A DNA stretch of 64,000 bases from Megasphaera sp. MJR8396C. GTDB lineage: Bacteria; Bacillota; Negativicutes; Veillonellales; Megasphaeraceae. The position numbers were made by a program, and so were the translations under genes. Positions 36,405 through 45,456 of the stretch are shown piece by piece. The DNA lies in NCBI RefSeq assembly GCF_001546855.1, contig NZ_KQ958143.1:1-64000 (forward strand), given 5' to 3'. The notes below the pieces were generated by a model. That model made no database searches. It was not told the origin of the DNA and saw only the letters and a program-made list of their open reading frames with translations. Numbering within the stretch: the first letter of the stretch is position 1; each line of letters begins with the position of its first letter.

Positions 36405-37592
36405 TTAGTCAGTAGTTTTCTTCATGAAGTACGAAATATCCTCATCAGAAAGATGTAGCAGATTGCTAAGAACATCCCCAGTATCTTTCCCCAGTGTCGG
36501 AGCTTTGGCATACGTATAAGAGTCTGCTTCCGTCATCTTAACGGGGTTACCGGTGACTCTCATTTTACCTTCAATCGGATGATCAATTTCACAAATCATC
36601 TGGCGTGCTTTGGCAATGTGTTCATCATTTACGACATCGGCCACGTCATGGATTGGCGCACAAGGGACACTATGAGCCCGCAATAACTCAATAATTTCTA
36701 CTGCTGGATGCTGTCTCGTCCACTCCGTAACCATCGTATTCAATCTATCTTTTTGTTTTGCCCGATCCTTATTCAGGGCAAGACTTTCATCGGCTAACCA
36801 ATCTTCATGTCCAATGGCCTTGCAAAAACGGTTCCAAATAGCATCATTGCCCACACCGATGACAATCCATTTATCAGAAGCTTCAAAGGAATCGTATGGA
36901 TATATAAATTCATAACGGTTACCAGCACGCTGCGGGATTCTATCTTCGACCATGTAGATTTCAGTAATCGTTTCCATAGCGCTGACCGAGCAGTCAACAA
37001 GTCCGATATCGACGTACTCACCATGATGTTGTGTATTCCGACCTTGCAGGGCCGCTAAAATACCGATGCAGCAATTAAGGCCGCCCAATACGTCGCCAAT
37101 AGCCGTCCCAGTCCGAGTTGGAGGCGAGTCAGGCCACCCGGTAACGCTCATCATACCGCTCAAGGCCTGGGCAATGACATCATAGCCAGGAAGCAGTCGA
37201 TAGGGCCCGGTCTGGCCAAAGCCGGAAATAGAAGCAAATACGATATTAGGGTTTAACTTCTTTACTTCTTCATAAGAAAAGCCCATTTTGGCAATCGTGC
37301 CAGGTTTAAAATTCTCGACAAAAACATCGGAAATTTTGATGAGTTCGCGAAGTACATCCTTTGCTTTTTCATCATGCAGATCCAGGCAAAGACTTTTTTT
37401 ATTGCGATTTAAATTGGCATAATAGGCACTGATTCCCTTAGAAAATGGCGGATAGGCACGGCTATCATCACCTCTGGGTGATTCAATCTTAATAACTTCA
37501 GCCCCCATATCGGCCAAGAGCATCGTGCAATACGGTCCAGACAGGACTCGCGTCAAATCAAGGACACGAATTCCTTGTAACGGTTTTGACAT
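36405..37592 (-). CDS. CaiB/BaiF family CoA-transferase
   Basis: 395 residues, a class III CoA-transferase. VLDLTRVLSGPYCTMLLADMGAEVIKIE at the start, NLNRNKKSLCLDL, DVFVENFKPGTIAKMGF, ISGFGQTGPY, PGYDVIAQALSGMMSVTG and YVDIGLVDCSVSAM are the family blocks; the last contains the catalytic Asp (near residue 170) that forms the acyl-enzyme anhydride. It would load CoA onto a carboxylic acid using another acyl-CoA as donor. Next to the transporter and AtuA-type genes it is the likely activation step of the pathway. It starts 13 bases after the preceding small gene, with SD TAGGAGG. Confidence 0.94.
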   Translation of the reverse strand: MSKPLQGIRVLDLTRVLSGPYCTMLLADMGAEVIKIESPRGDDSRAYPPFSKGISAYYANLNRNKKSLCLDLHDEKAKDVLRELIKISDVFVENFKPGTIAKMGFSYEEVKKLNPNIVFASISGFGQTGPYRLLPGYDVIAQALSGMMSVTGWPDSPPTRTGTAIGDVLGGLNCCIGILAALQGRNTQHHGEYVDIGLVDCSVSAMETITEIYMVEDRIPQRAGNRYEFIYPYDSFEASDKWIVIGVGNDAIWNRFCKAIGHEDWLADESLALNKDRAKQKDRLNTMVTEWTRQHPAVEIIELLRAHSVPCAPIHDVADVVNDEHIAKARQMICEIDHPIEGKMRVTGNPVKMTEADSYTYAKAPTLGKDTGDVLSNLLHLSDEDISYFMKKTTD

Positions 37593-37604
37593 AATGACAG
37601 CCTC

Positions 37605-37925
37605 CTATTCATCATCCACTTCAATATACATCCGCAGGAGGGCTGCTTCCATGCATTTCCCCAGCGTATCCAGGCGCAGTGACCGCGTAGCTCCACCATC
37701 AAGAGCATGATGCATGACGAAGTTAAAGCCGTCTAACTGAGGCACGTCATAACGAGTAACGTCACCAAAAACTAAGCCTTCAAAATGGCGGCGAACATTT
37801 TCCGGCGTCAACTGCGCTTCCATAAATTTATAATATTTAGGTTCTCTTGCATAGATACAAATATTAGACGTATCGCTTTTATCTCCGCAACGACCGTGTG
37901 CAATGTCTTTTAACTGTACTTTCAT
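37605..37925 (-). CDS. AtuA-related small protein (DUF4387-type)
   Basis: 106 residues. MKVQLKDIAHGRCGDKSDTSNICIYA and the C-terminal HALDGGATRSLRLDTLGKCMEAALLRM match the small proteins that accompany or are fused to AtuA/DUF1446 proteins. AtuA itself is required for acyclic terpene use in Pseudomonas, but the biochemical step of either part is not firmly known. Here the two are separate neighbouring genes: the start at 37925 is four bases past the AtuA-type stop, with SD GAGGAGG inside the end of that gene, so they should form a 1:1 complex. Confidence 0.85.
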   Translation of the reverse strand: MKVQLKDIAHGRCGDKSDTSNICIYAREPKYYKFMEAQLTPENVRRHFEGLVFGDVTRYDVPQLDGFNFVMHHALDGGATRSLRLDTLGKCMEAALLRMYIEVDDE

Positions 37926-37929
37926 GATG

Positions 37930-39288
37930 TTATACCTCCTCAACGTATGTCGTAAGCTTGATGGCATCTCTCGGAATCAAGGTTGGCCAGAGAGCAAAGA
38001 CTTCGCTCGGACGACTGCGGCCACCGAAGAAGCATCCCTGTGCCGGACCATTCAGATTACTTACAGCCGCTACTTCCGGCGTCAGTTTCAAGCCTTCCTG
38101 CTTATTTTCAGTCATAATGGCATAACGAAGGACAACTTCATTGAGATCAGCATTAAGTTCCGGTGCCAACGGACCATGAAGCGCATTTACCCCAAGATAA
38201 CTGATATGTTTACGAACAATATGAGCATTTTTCATCGCCAATCGCTTATCGAGAATATCAGCCGCCATCTTCGCTTTATCTAAAGCTCGCGGCCAAGAAT
38301 AAGGCAAATAAGCAATCGTGCGATACCCTTCAAGATAACCTACACACAACTTTAACGTATCCGGAGCTGGTGTCCCCGTAACACCGCGAACGGCCACGTG
38401 ATCTCGTTCAATTTCTTCTAACGTAATTTTGCTGAAATCAGCCACCGTATCGGGCGTAATATATTTTGAAGGATCGTGAATTTCATAAAGCAATTGTTCT
38501 TTAACCGACTGAGGCGTGACGAGACCGCCGGTATTCTTTGTTTTCGTCAGTATGAGGCTGCCTTTTTCACTGACTTCGACGATCGGATAGCCGAGATTTT
38601 CCGGACTGGGAACATGTTCCCAATCATAATCATAGTTACCGCCAGTTGCCTGGGCGCCGCATTCACAAAGGTGACCTGCTAAAATCCCCGTTGCCTTGGC
38701 GGTCCAGTCATCCGATTTCCAGCCAAATTCATACATGAGCGGAGCTTCAAACATAGCCGTATCGGTCGATCTGCCCAAAATAATGATATCGGCACCGTCT
38801 TCCAAGCATTTAACAATAGGTTCTACACCATAATAAACATTGGCATTGACCATATTCGGTAAGATGCGGTCAATATCTTCTCCGGTGTCCATATGCTTCA
38901 TCGTGATTCCTTTTTCTCTGAGCTGAGGAATCATTTCACGCACATCATCACCGAGAACATACCCTACTTTTAAGTTGTATCCGCCGTCGCGAATGACTTC
39001 TTTCGCCTTTTCAACGCAGGCTTTGACGTTCATACCACCGGCATTGGTGATGACTTTCGTGCCCTTCTGCGTGATATAGGGCAGCATCCCTTTTAATGCC
39101 GTAATAAAATCTCGTGCATAACCTGCTTCAGGGCGCTTTTCCTGTTGCCTTCTCATGATAGATAAGGTCAATTCTGCCAAATAATCGCAGCAGATATAAT
39201 CTAAATTATCCTCTCTGGCCATCGTAATGGGGGCATCACTTAAGTCGCCCCAAAAGCCTTGTCCGCCACCGATTCGAATTGTTTTCAT
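37930..39288 (-). CDS. AtuA/DUF1446 family acyl-CoA pathway protein
   Basis: 452 residues. IRIGGGQGFWGDLSDAP, DYICCDYLAELTLSIM (near 30), TNAGGMNVKACVEKA (near 82), ADIIILGRSTDTAMFEAPLMYEFGW and GHLCECGAQATGGNYDYDW (near 210) are the conserved DUF1446 blocks; no cofactor motif is plain. The family is linked to catabolism of branched acyl chains and unusual hydroxy acids. It is the first gene of the unit and starts 60 bases after a likely sigma-54 start site. SD GAGGTAAA. With CaiB and CitMHS it forms a compact uptake-activate-degrade module. Confidence 0.92.
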   Translation of the reverse strand: MKTIRIGGGQGFWGDLSDAPITMAREDNLDYICCDYLAELTLSIMRRQQEKRPEAGYARDFITALKGMLPYITQKGTKVITNAGGMNVKACVEKAKEVIRDGGYNLKVGYVLGDDVREMIPQLREKGITMKHMDTGEDIDRILPNMVNANVYYGVEPIVKCLEDGADIIILGRSTDTAMFEAPLMYEFGWKSDDWTAKATGILAGHLCECGAQATGGNYDYDWEHVPSPENLGYPIVEVSEKGSLILTKTKNTGGLVTPQSVKEQLLYEIHDPSKYITPDTVADFSKITLEEIERDHVAVRGVTGTPAPDTLKLCVGYLEGYRTIAYLPYSWPRALDKAKMAADILDKRLAMKNAHIVRKHISYLGVNALHGPLAPELNADLNEVVLRYAIMTENKQEGLKLTPEVAAVSNLNGPAQGCFFGGRSRPSEVFALWPTLIPRDAIKLTTYVEEV

Positions 39289-39355
39289 ACGGATTTACCT
39301 CTTTTCTTTGTATTGTATACATATAGTATCGTAATATTACTAACACGACTCTATA

Positions 39356-39374
39356 TATGAAATTTTTATGCCAA
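39356..39374 (-). promoter_or_regulatory. Candidate sigma-54 (-24/-12) promoter of the AtuA operon
   Basis: On the minus strand TTGGCATAAAAATTTCAT matches TGGCAC-N5-TTGCA at nine of eleven positions; the GG and the -12 pair are exactly ten bases apart. It sits about 70 bases before the first gene and about 150-200 bases downstream of the tandem repeats and the activator gene. Confidence 0.65.
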
Positions 39375-39469
39375 GAAATAAAAAAGCGAGGAGAACCATG
39401 ATATTCCGTTCTTGAAAAACGAGTAGCCATCCCATTTATCTTCCATAATTAAAATTTTACTGGCAAAAT

Positions 39470-39517
39470 AATACGGCCCATTTAGGCACACAGTTGTATA
39501 CCTAAATAGGCCGTATT
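39470..39517 (-). terminator. Long hairpin after the activator gene
   Basis: AATACGGCC-ATTTAGG pairs with CCTAAAT-GGCCGTATT (one mismatch), followed on the minus strand by ATTTTGCC. Probably the terminator of the enhancer-binding protein gene, separating it from the operon. Confidence 0.65.
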
Positions 39518-39567
39518 GTTTACATAATATACAAATCACTATGTTCATTTTGTTTACATAGTATACA
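39516..39567. promoter_or_regulatory. Tandem repeats, probable upstream activator sites
   Basis: TTGTTTACATAATATACA (39516-39533) and TTGTTTACATAGTATACA (39550-39567) differ at one of 18 positions and are 34 bp apart, about three helical turns. They lie 170-220 bp upstream of the candidate sigma-54 start site, the usual distance for enhancer-binding protein sites. Confidence 0.65.
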
Positions 39568-39569
39568 CT

Positions 39570-40985
39570 TTATTTTTCTTCATCAAGCCCATATTGTTTC
39601 CACTTCTTGTAGAAAGTCCGCCGGCTAATCCCCAAGGCCTTCATGGCTTTCGTTTTATTTCCATTGGCCTCTGATATTGCCTGCTGAATCCGTTTCTTTT
39701 CCATCATCTGAAGTCCTGATTTCAAGGAATAATCGCAACCAGCTTCAAACTCATCCGCATCAAAATAAGAAGTTGTGCTTACTTGATTGTCATGCTGCAG
39801 CAAGTCGTCTGGTAAATGCTCTAATTGAATGATCCCTTCATTGCAAACAATGACAGCATATTCCATACAGCTCTGTAATTGACGAACGTTACCGTTCCAA
39901 GGGAATGTTAAAAAATACTGTTTCACTTCGGGCGAGATTGTAACTTTTTTCCCATACTTTCGCGCATATTTCTCTAAAAAGAAATCAGCTAACAAAAGGA
40001 CGTCTTCACCACGTTCCCGCAACGGAGGAATAGTTATTTTAAAGGTGTTTAAGCGAAAATATAAGTCATCGCGGAATTTACCTTCTCGGACCATTTGCTT
40101 CAAATCGCGATTCGTAGCAGCGATCACCCGAACATCCGCCTTTTGAACTACTTGTGAGCCTATTTTTTGGATTTCTCCGGACTGCAGTACTCTCAACAGT
40201 TTTGACTGCATAAAGAGGGGCATCTCCCCGATTTCATCTAAAAAAATCGTACCACCATCAGCTTGTTCAAACTTTCCGCTCTTGCCGCCCTTGACGGCTC
40301 CGGTAAAAGAACCGGACGTGTAACCGAAAAGTTCACTTTCCATTAAAGATTCTGGAATGGCCGAACAATTTAAATTGACATAAGGCTGCTTTCTTTTTCC
40401 GCTGATTGCTAGTATGGCGTTGACGAAAACTTCTTTCCCTGCCCCACTCTCCCCTTCAATGAGAACGGTTGCATCTGTCGGTGCCACTAGTTCAGCCAGC
40501 CGCAAGCATCGCAAAAAGTTAGGATTCTGTCCAATGATATGAGAAAATTCAGCATGAAACGCGCGGTCTGCAGCCGCTTTAAAGATCGATTGATTGAGTC
40601 GTTGTGCCTTTTCCAACTCTTCCTGGCTCCGAGACAGTTCCGTAATGTCATTGAATACCGATACGGCGCCTAGAAGTGTACCGTCTTTCATGATCGGTGT
40701 AATATTGACTCGTATTTTTTTGCCCCTCGTCTTTACTTCTACTAATTGCTGAAGAACTGGCTCTTTATTCTGAAGAACCTGCAAAATAAGGGCCCCTGGT
40801 TCAATCGTTTTTACTTGCTTATGAAGGACTTTATCTTTTGATACAGCAAGAATTTTCGTATACGCCTTATTTACATAGAGGATACGGGAGGTTTTATCGA
40901 CAATAACGATCCCATCATTAACCGCATCCATGGCCTCCCACATCATCACACTGGCAATAGCATCGTTTTCTGCCAGTACACCCAT
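39570..40985 (-). CDS. Sigma-54-dependent transcriptional activator (PAS-AAA-Fis)
   Basis: 471 residues. Residues 10-125 form a PAS sensor (DGIVIVDKTSRILYVNKAY). Residues 145-385 are the AAA domain with Walker A GESGAGKE (178-185), the sigma-54 contact loop GSFTGA (225-230, a GAFTGA variant with Ser) and Walker B GGTIFLDE (244-251). The C-terminal Fis-type helix-turn-helix is KTKAMKALGISRRTFYKKWKQYG. It should bind the tandem repeats just downstream of its gene and activate the AtuA/CaiB/CitMHS operon from the -24/-12 site when the PAS domain senses the substrate or its CoA ester. Its own promoter is sigma-A type. Base composition is AT-rich like the operon, so regulator and operon likely moved together. 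Confidence 0.95.
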   Translation of the reverse strand: MGVLAENDAIASVMMWEAMDAVNDGIVIVDKTSRILYVNKAYTKILAVSKDKVLHKQVKTIEPGALILQVLQNKEPVLQQLVEVKTRGKKIRVNITPIMKDGTLLGAVSVFNDITELSRSQEELEKAQRLNQSIFKAAADRAFHAEFSHIIGQNPNFLRCLRLAELVAPTDATVLIEGESGAGKEVFVNAILAISGKRKQPYVNLNCSAIPESLMESELFGYTSGSFTGAVKGGKSGKFEQADGGTIFLDEIGEMPLFMQSKLLRVLQSGEIQKIGSQVVQKADVRVIAATNRDLKQMVREGKFRDDLYFRLNTFKITIPPLRERGEDVLLLADFFLEKYARKYGKKVTISPEVKQYFLTFPWNGNVRQLQSCMEYAVIVCNEGIIQLEHLPDDLLQHDNQVSTTSYFDADEFEAGCDYSLKSGLQMMEKKRIQQAISEANGNKTKAMKALGISRRTFYKKWKQYGLDEEK

Positions 40986-41021
40986 AAAATCACCTACCTT
41001 ATCAAAAACATAATTTATAAC

Positions 41022-41049
41022 AAAATATTACTCAATGGGGTAATGTCAA
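41022..41049 (-). promoter_or_regulatory. Promoter of the activator gene
   Basis: On the minus strand a perfect TTGACA and TATTTT are separated by 16 bases, about 40 bases before the start codon. Confidence 0.5.
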
Positions 41050-41137
41050 TCGGATTAAAACCGGTTTCATCATATTCCAACAATAGGTTGCCTATCCGCC
41101 GTATTTCAAGTCAACGAAAAATCACATTTTCCCATTG

Positions 41138-41170
41138 TACAACAAACAGCCCGGCGTGAACCGAGCTGTT
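41138..41170 (-). terminator. Terminator of the SbcC-like gene
   Basis: On the minus strand AACAGCTCGG pairs with CCGGGCTGTT, followed by TGTTGT. The T run is imperfect. Confidence 0.55.
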
Positions 41171-41192
41171 AATAGTTATACTTAGAGTCTCT

Positions 41193-44186
41193 TTACGAAG
41201 CCGTTTGGGGCTGAATGGTGCCTTTTTCGATTTCAAAGATGTGAATCGTATCGGTTTCCCCGGAAAGTTCTTTTTGAACTTCCTGAGCCACTTTCTGGGT
41301 CGCTGCCGAGCAGGTGAACAGGAAAATCTGTTCTTTCTTCCCAAGGGAGGCCAGGAAATGAATGGCTTCTTTTTGGCGCTGTTCGTCGAAGCGGACCAGG
41401 ATGTCGTCGAGGATGAGCGGCATCGGTTCGATCTGCCGTGAAAAGGCCATGGCCAGGCTGACCCGAATGGCTAAGTAAATCTGGTCACCTAAGCCGCTGC
41501 TCCACTGTTTTTCCGGAATGCGGCGCTGGGTACCGTCGACGGCAAAGAGCTGCTTGCCGTCGAGATTGGCCTGAAGGGTGTAACGGCCCTGGGTCATGAG
41601 ATTGAGGTATTCACCGGCCTGGCGGATGACGATGGGCTGGCGGACTCGTTCGTAATAATCCTGAGCCTGTTCGAGCATGTACTGGGTATACATATAGGTC
41701 AGCCAATCGTCGACGTGGCGGTCCAAATCGGCCTTGCGGTTCTGCTGTGTCTGGAGTAGTTTTCCGTATTCGTCGCTCTTGGCCATCTGACTCAGGCGTT
41801 CGATGATGCTGCCGCGTTTTTCAGCGACTTCGGCCAGTTTCTTTTCGGCATCGGCGATTTTTTTCTGATAGTAATCGCGTTCGTCCGTCCAGTTTTTCAA
41901 GGTATGTATCTTTAGTTCATGGCGCAGTTCCGACAGCTTTTTAGGATTCTTGGCGATGAGCCGAATATGGGCCTCCGTTTGGTCATAGACTTCTTTATAC
42001 TGCTGGAATTGACGGAATTTCAGTAATTTCCCACGGAATTCCGCATCGGTCTTGGCCCCGGCGGCACTGAGCAGTTCTCTCTGCATCTGAACTTTATGTT
42101 CCCGTTCTTCAGACAGGCTTTCAATCTGAGCTTCCCGTTCTTTCTGTTGACGGTCCTGCTCTTTCGCGACCTCAGCCTGGACGCGGATATCCTGCCACTG
42201 TTTATATACGGCTTCTGCCGCATCGGGCGATACGGGCTTTTTAACGCCGACTTCGCGGAAGATCTGTTCAGCCGTATCGGTCCAGCGGGAAATAGAACTG
42301 TTGACATCGAGCTTGCGCCGCTTCCAGTCCGCCGACGCCGTCGTCATCTGCTTCCATGTATCCCAGGCTTCCTTGGCTTTGGCCATGTCCGCCGTTTCGA
42401 GTTTCGTAAAGCCCGACTGATCGCGCCAGCCTTCCCAAGCCGTTTCACTGGCTAAGAGTTTTTTCTTGCAGGCGTTTCCGTCTTCCTGCCAGGTTTCATA
42501 GATGGCATCGTACATGACCTTCTGTTCTTTCTGCCAGGCATTCTTCGATTCCCGCGTCTGCCAGTCCATATACTGTTTGCGGACGCCGTCCAATTCTTGC
42601 TGCCAACGGTCGTTGGCAGCTTCGACGTCCAAGGTGATTTCAGCATCTTTTGAAAGCTCGCTGATTTTTTGGTCAAGCGTTCCCAACTGGCCTTCTATTT
42701 CAGCGATTTTACGGGGAATGCGATCGGTCCCCGTTTTTTGACGGGCCAGGGAAATAACGGCGATGACGGCACAGGCCGCGCCGGCCCCCAGGCCAAGCGT
42801 CGAATCAAAGTCCGCCAGATATACGGCGGCGACGCAGGCTACAGCCGCCAACAGGAAAAGGACGCCCAATACGGTAAAGGCCTTGGAGGGGCCCGTAGCC
42901 CCATTTTTAAGCCAATCGAGCTGTTCCTGCAGGGTCTGCCGTTCCGTAACGGCCGACTGGATGGCAGCGACTGCTGTTCCAACGGTATTCCACTCGTCTT
43001 TCGTCTTTTCCGTATCTTCTGCTTCAGGTTCCGGCGCCGATACGTTCTTAGGCTTGGCTGCCTGCCATTTTTCCATTTCCTGACGGCTGTGTTCCAACGC
43101 CGATGCCGCCGCCATACCGCGCGGCCAGTCGACGGTTTCCGGGATTTCACCGGTAACGGTCCACCCTTTCAGGGTTTCGGCCTGTTTATTTTTTTCAAAG
43201 TCCCAATCGATTTCTTTATCTTCGTGGTCTTTTAATTCATCCAAGCCCTGCTTCCAGGCCGGGATGCTGCGGTAAATATCGTCGATTTGAGGGCCGCAGA
43301 CGAGCCAGCGCTTCCAAGATTCCTGAAAAGCCGGACCCTTTTGGTTGATTTCTTTTAGGTGTTGGATCTGTTCGTCGATTTCTTTAATCTTTTGGTCCAT
43401 ATCGGCCCATTTTTGAGCGCCATCCATGGGAAACTGCGATACGTCGGCCAAATTCTGCATCTGCTGCAGAGCATCCTGCCCGCGTTTATAGACATCCCAG
43501 GCCGCGATGGGCATGGAAATCTGTTCGATCTGCTGTTTCGATTCTTCGATATCGAGGCGGATACGGTTTTCGATTTCATGAGTCGTCCGTTCCGTTTCCT
43601 GAAGCTTGGCGAATTCATCTTCATCAAAGGCCAGGCTGCTGATCCGACGGTCGAAGTCTTTCTGCTCATTGAGCAGGGCGTTGATCGGCTTTTTCCCCTG
43701 AGGTGAGGCCACCAGGAGCTCGCCCATCTCTTTGGCCACTTCGCTGCGGGCCAGGCCCATGGCGACGCCGCCTTCAATACTGAAAAAGTGATTGCGGACG
43801 GCTTCATTGGACAGGATTTTAAAGCCCTGAAGGTCTTCCAGACCCATGGCAAAAATCTTATCGTAGGTCTGACGATCCAGGCCGTGCCACCACAAGTCGG
43901 CCGGTTCTTCCTGAAGGTTTTCGTCACCATCGGATAAGGTATATTCTTTTTCATTGCGGACGATTTTGTACTCTTTTCCGTCTTCCCGGCGGATATCCAT
44001 ACTGCCGAAATAGCCGTGCCAATCGCCCCGCAAGTAGCCGAAGAACATGGAGCGGACATACTTCATGAGGGTCGTCTTGCCGCTTTCATTGCGGCCGTGC
44101 ATGACGATCAGTCCGCTTTCAGGGGGATTCCATTTGACTCCATGATAAATCCCGAAATCAGCTAATTCCATCTGTATAATCTTCAT
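41193..44186 (-). CDS. SbcC/YhaN-like AAA ATPase with internal membrane hairpin
   Basis: 997 residues. The N-terminal half-ATPase has GRNESGKTT (Walker A, 31-39). Long coiled-coil arms follow (about 200-430 and 500-850). The C-terminal half-ATPase carries the signature QWSSGLGDQIYLAIRVSLAMAF and the Walker B PLILDDILVRFDE. In the middle (about 440-490) there are two hydrophobic helices (VLGVLFLLAAVACVAAVYLA and LGLGAGAACAVIAVISLA), where Rad50/SbcC would have a zinc hook. This is the YhaN-type layout, so the arms may be anchored in the membrane. It works with the SbcD-like nuclease gene that ends four bases before its start. The longer frame to 44291 overlaps that gene and lacks an SD. The role is probably DNA end processing or repair near the membrane. 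Confidence 0.9.
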   Translation of the reverse strand: MKIIQMELADFGIYHGVKWNPPESGLIVMHGRNESGKTTLMKYVRSMFFGYLRGDWHGYFGSMDIRREDGKEYKIVRNEKEYTLSDGDENLQEEPADLWWHGLDRQTYDKIFAMGLEDLQGFKILSNEAVRNHFFSIEGGVAMGLARSEVAKEMGELLVASPQGKKPINALLNEQKDFDRRISSLAFDEDEFAKLQETERTTHEIENRIRLDIEESKQQIEQISMPIAAWDVYKRGQDALQQMQNLADVSQFPMDGAQKWADMDQKIKEIDEQIQHLKEINQKGPAFQESWKRWLVCGPQIDDIYRSIPAWKQGLDELKDHEDKEIDWDFEKNKQAETLKGWTVTGEIPETVDWPRGMAAASALEHSRQEMEKWQAAKPKNVSAPEPEAEDTEKTKDEWNTVGTAVAAIQSAVTERQTLQEQLDWLKNGATGPSKAFTVLGVLFLLAAVACVAAVYLADFDSTLGLGAGAACAVIAVISLARQKTGTDRIPRKIAEIEGQLGTLDQKISELSKDAEITLDVEAANDRWQQELDGVRKQYMDWQTRESKNAWQKEQKVMYDAIYETWQEDGNACKKKLLASETAWEGWRDQSGFTKLETADMAKAKEAWDTWKQMTTASADWKRRKLDVNSSISRWTDTAEQIFREVGVKKPVSPDAAEAVYKQWQDIRVQAEVAKEQDRQQKEREAQIESLSEEREHKVQMQRELLSAAGAKTDAEFRGKLLKFRQFQQYKEVYDQTEAHIRLIAKNPKKLSELRHELKIHTLKNWTDERDYYQKKIADAEKKLAEVAEKRGSIIERLSQMAKSDEYGKLLQTQQNRKADLDRHVDDWLTYMYTQYMLEQAQDYYERVRQPIVIRQAGEYLNLMTQGRYTLQANLDGKQLFAVDGTQRRIPEKQWSSGLGDQIYLAIRVSLAMAFSRQIEPMPLILDDILVRFDEQRQKEAIHFLASLGKKEQIFLFTCSAATQKVAQEVQKELSGETDTIHIFEIEKGTIQPQTAS

Positions 44187-44190
44187 GACA

Positions 44191-45456
44191 TTATCCTCTT
44201 CTATGTTCCAGCAAGCGCTGCATGCCCAGCCACTTGGCTTTTTCAAAGTTTTCCAGCAGGCGGTCATCCGAAATCGCCCGGCCGTACGCACCGAGGCGTT
44301 CGAACTCCGGTCGATTCATGAGGATATCCCGCAGGGCCTTGGCCTTTTCAGCGGGCTCCAATTTTTCTAAATTGTCGAAAACATTTAAATAATCGCCAAT
44401 GGAGTCGGGCAATTTACTCCGTTCATCCATGTTGATTTTCGGGCGGGCCAGATTGCGCAGCCGTTCGACCATGACGAAGGCATACTTTCCCTGTTCTTCT
44501 TCACGCCAGCTTTCCAGCCAGTACTGCGTCGCTTCCGGATTATTGATGACATGGTACATGCTGCCGCTGCCCGTAAAATTAACGGTCAGGAAAGTCGGTT
44601 TTCCGATATCACGACGCACTTTTTCTTTGGCAAAGCGCACGGCACCGCGCAGTTCCGATACCGACTCGAGGCCGTCGATGGCGATGTCGATGCTTTCCCA
44701 GCGGACGATGCTGGTATCGATGAATTCGATATTCGTCGTTCCATAGGGTCCAACTTCGACGTAATAACAGCCACGGGGACCGCTTTCCGTGCAGTCCAGC
44801 CCCTGGGGATTGCCGGCATAGACGATATATGGCTTTTCACATAAAATATCGTGTTTATGGATATGACCCAAGGCCCAATAATCCATGCCGCACTCTTTTA
44901 AGTCGTCGAGGGTACACGGAGCGTACGTCGACTCTCTGCTGCCGACCTGGGTGTGGAGCATTCCGATGGAAAATCTATCGCCAGCCGCCCGGTTGAACTT
45001 CCAGGCCAGGTTGTCCCGCTGTTCACTTTTGGCATAGCTCTGTCCGTAAACGGCCGCTGCTTCTTCTCCGTCAACGAGCAGGGGGACCCGTTCGACGGCC
45101 TCTGCCGAAAAGATATGGACGTTGGGCGGGAAGGGAATCTTCGCCTTCCAGGCCTCGAGGGGGTCGTGATTGCCCAGGACGGCAAAGACCTGAATCTGGT
45201 GCTGGGCCAATTTATGCAGCAGCCGTACGTAGTCGAGCTGTGCCGTAAGGTTGTGATTGGCGCTGGTATAGACGTCGCCTGTGATGAGGACGGCGTGAAC
45301 TTGTTTATCGATGGCCAGCTGTACGATTTTCTGAAAGGCCCGGACCGGAGCTTTGCCGATGATGCGCTGCCAGCGATCATCAATGGCGGCCAGATTATGG
45401 AACGGGCTTCCTAAATGAAGATCTCCGCATTGAATAAACCGCAAATTTTTCGCCAT
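44191..45456 (-). CDS. SbcD/YhaO-like metallophosphoesterase
   Basis: 421 residues. The calcineurin-like nuclease motifs are GDLHLGSPF (near 10), ITGDVYTSAN (near 57), LGNHDP (near 93), MLHTQVGS (near 165) and ALGHIHKHDI (near 190), giving a two-metal site. The C-terminal part is the partner-binding cap. It should form a nuclease-ATPase complex with the SbcC/YhaN-like protein encoded just downstream. The ATG at 45456 overlaps the stop of the MocR gene by one base (TAATG), with SD GAAGGAAGG inside that gene. An upstream in-frame start (45480) is less likely. Confidence 0.92.
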   Translation of the reverse strand: MAKNLRFIQCGDLHLGSPFHNLAAIDDRWQRIIGKAPVRAFQKIVQLAIDKQVHAVLITGDVYTSANHNLTAQLDYVRLLHKLAQHQIQVFAVLGNHDPLEAWKAKIPFPPNVHIFSAEAVERVPLLVDGEEAAAVYGQSYAKSEQRDNLAWKFNRAAGDRFSIGMLHTQVGSRESTYAPCTLDDLKECGMDYWALGHIHKHDILCEKPYIVYAGNPQGLDCTESGPRGCYYVEVGPYGTTNIEFIDTSIVRWESIDIAIDGLESVSELRGAVRFAKEKVRRDIGKPTFLTVNFTGSGSMYHVINNPEATQYWLESWREEEQGKYAFVMVERLRNLARPKINMDERSKLPDSIGDYLNVFDNLEKLEPAEKAKALRDILMNRPEFERLGAYGRAISDDRLLENFEKAKWLGMQRLLEHRRG

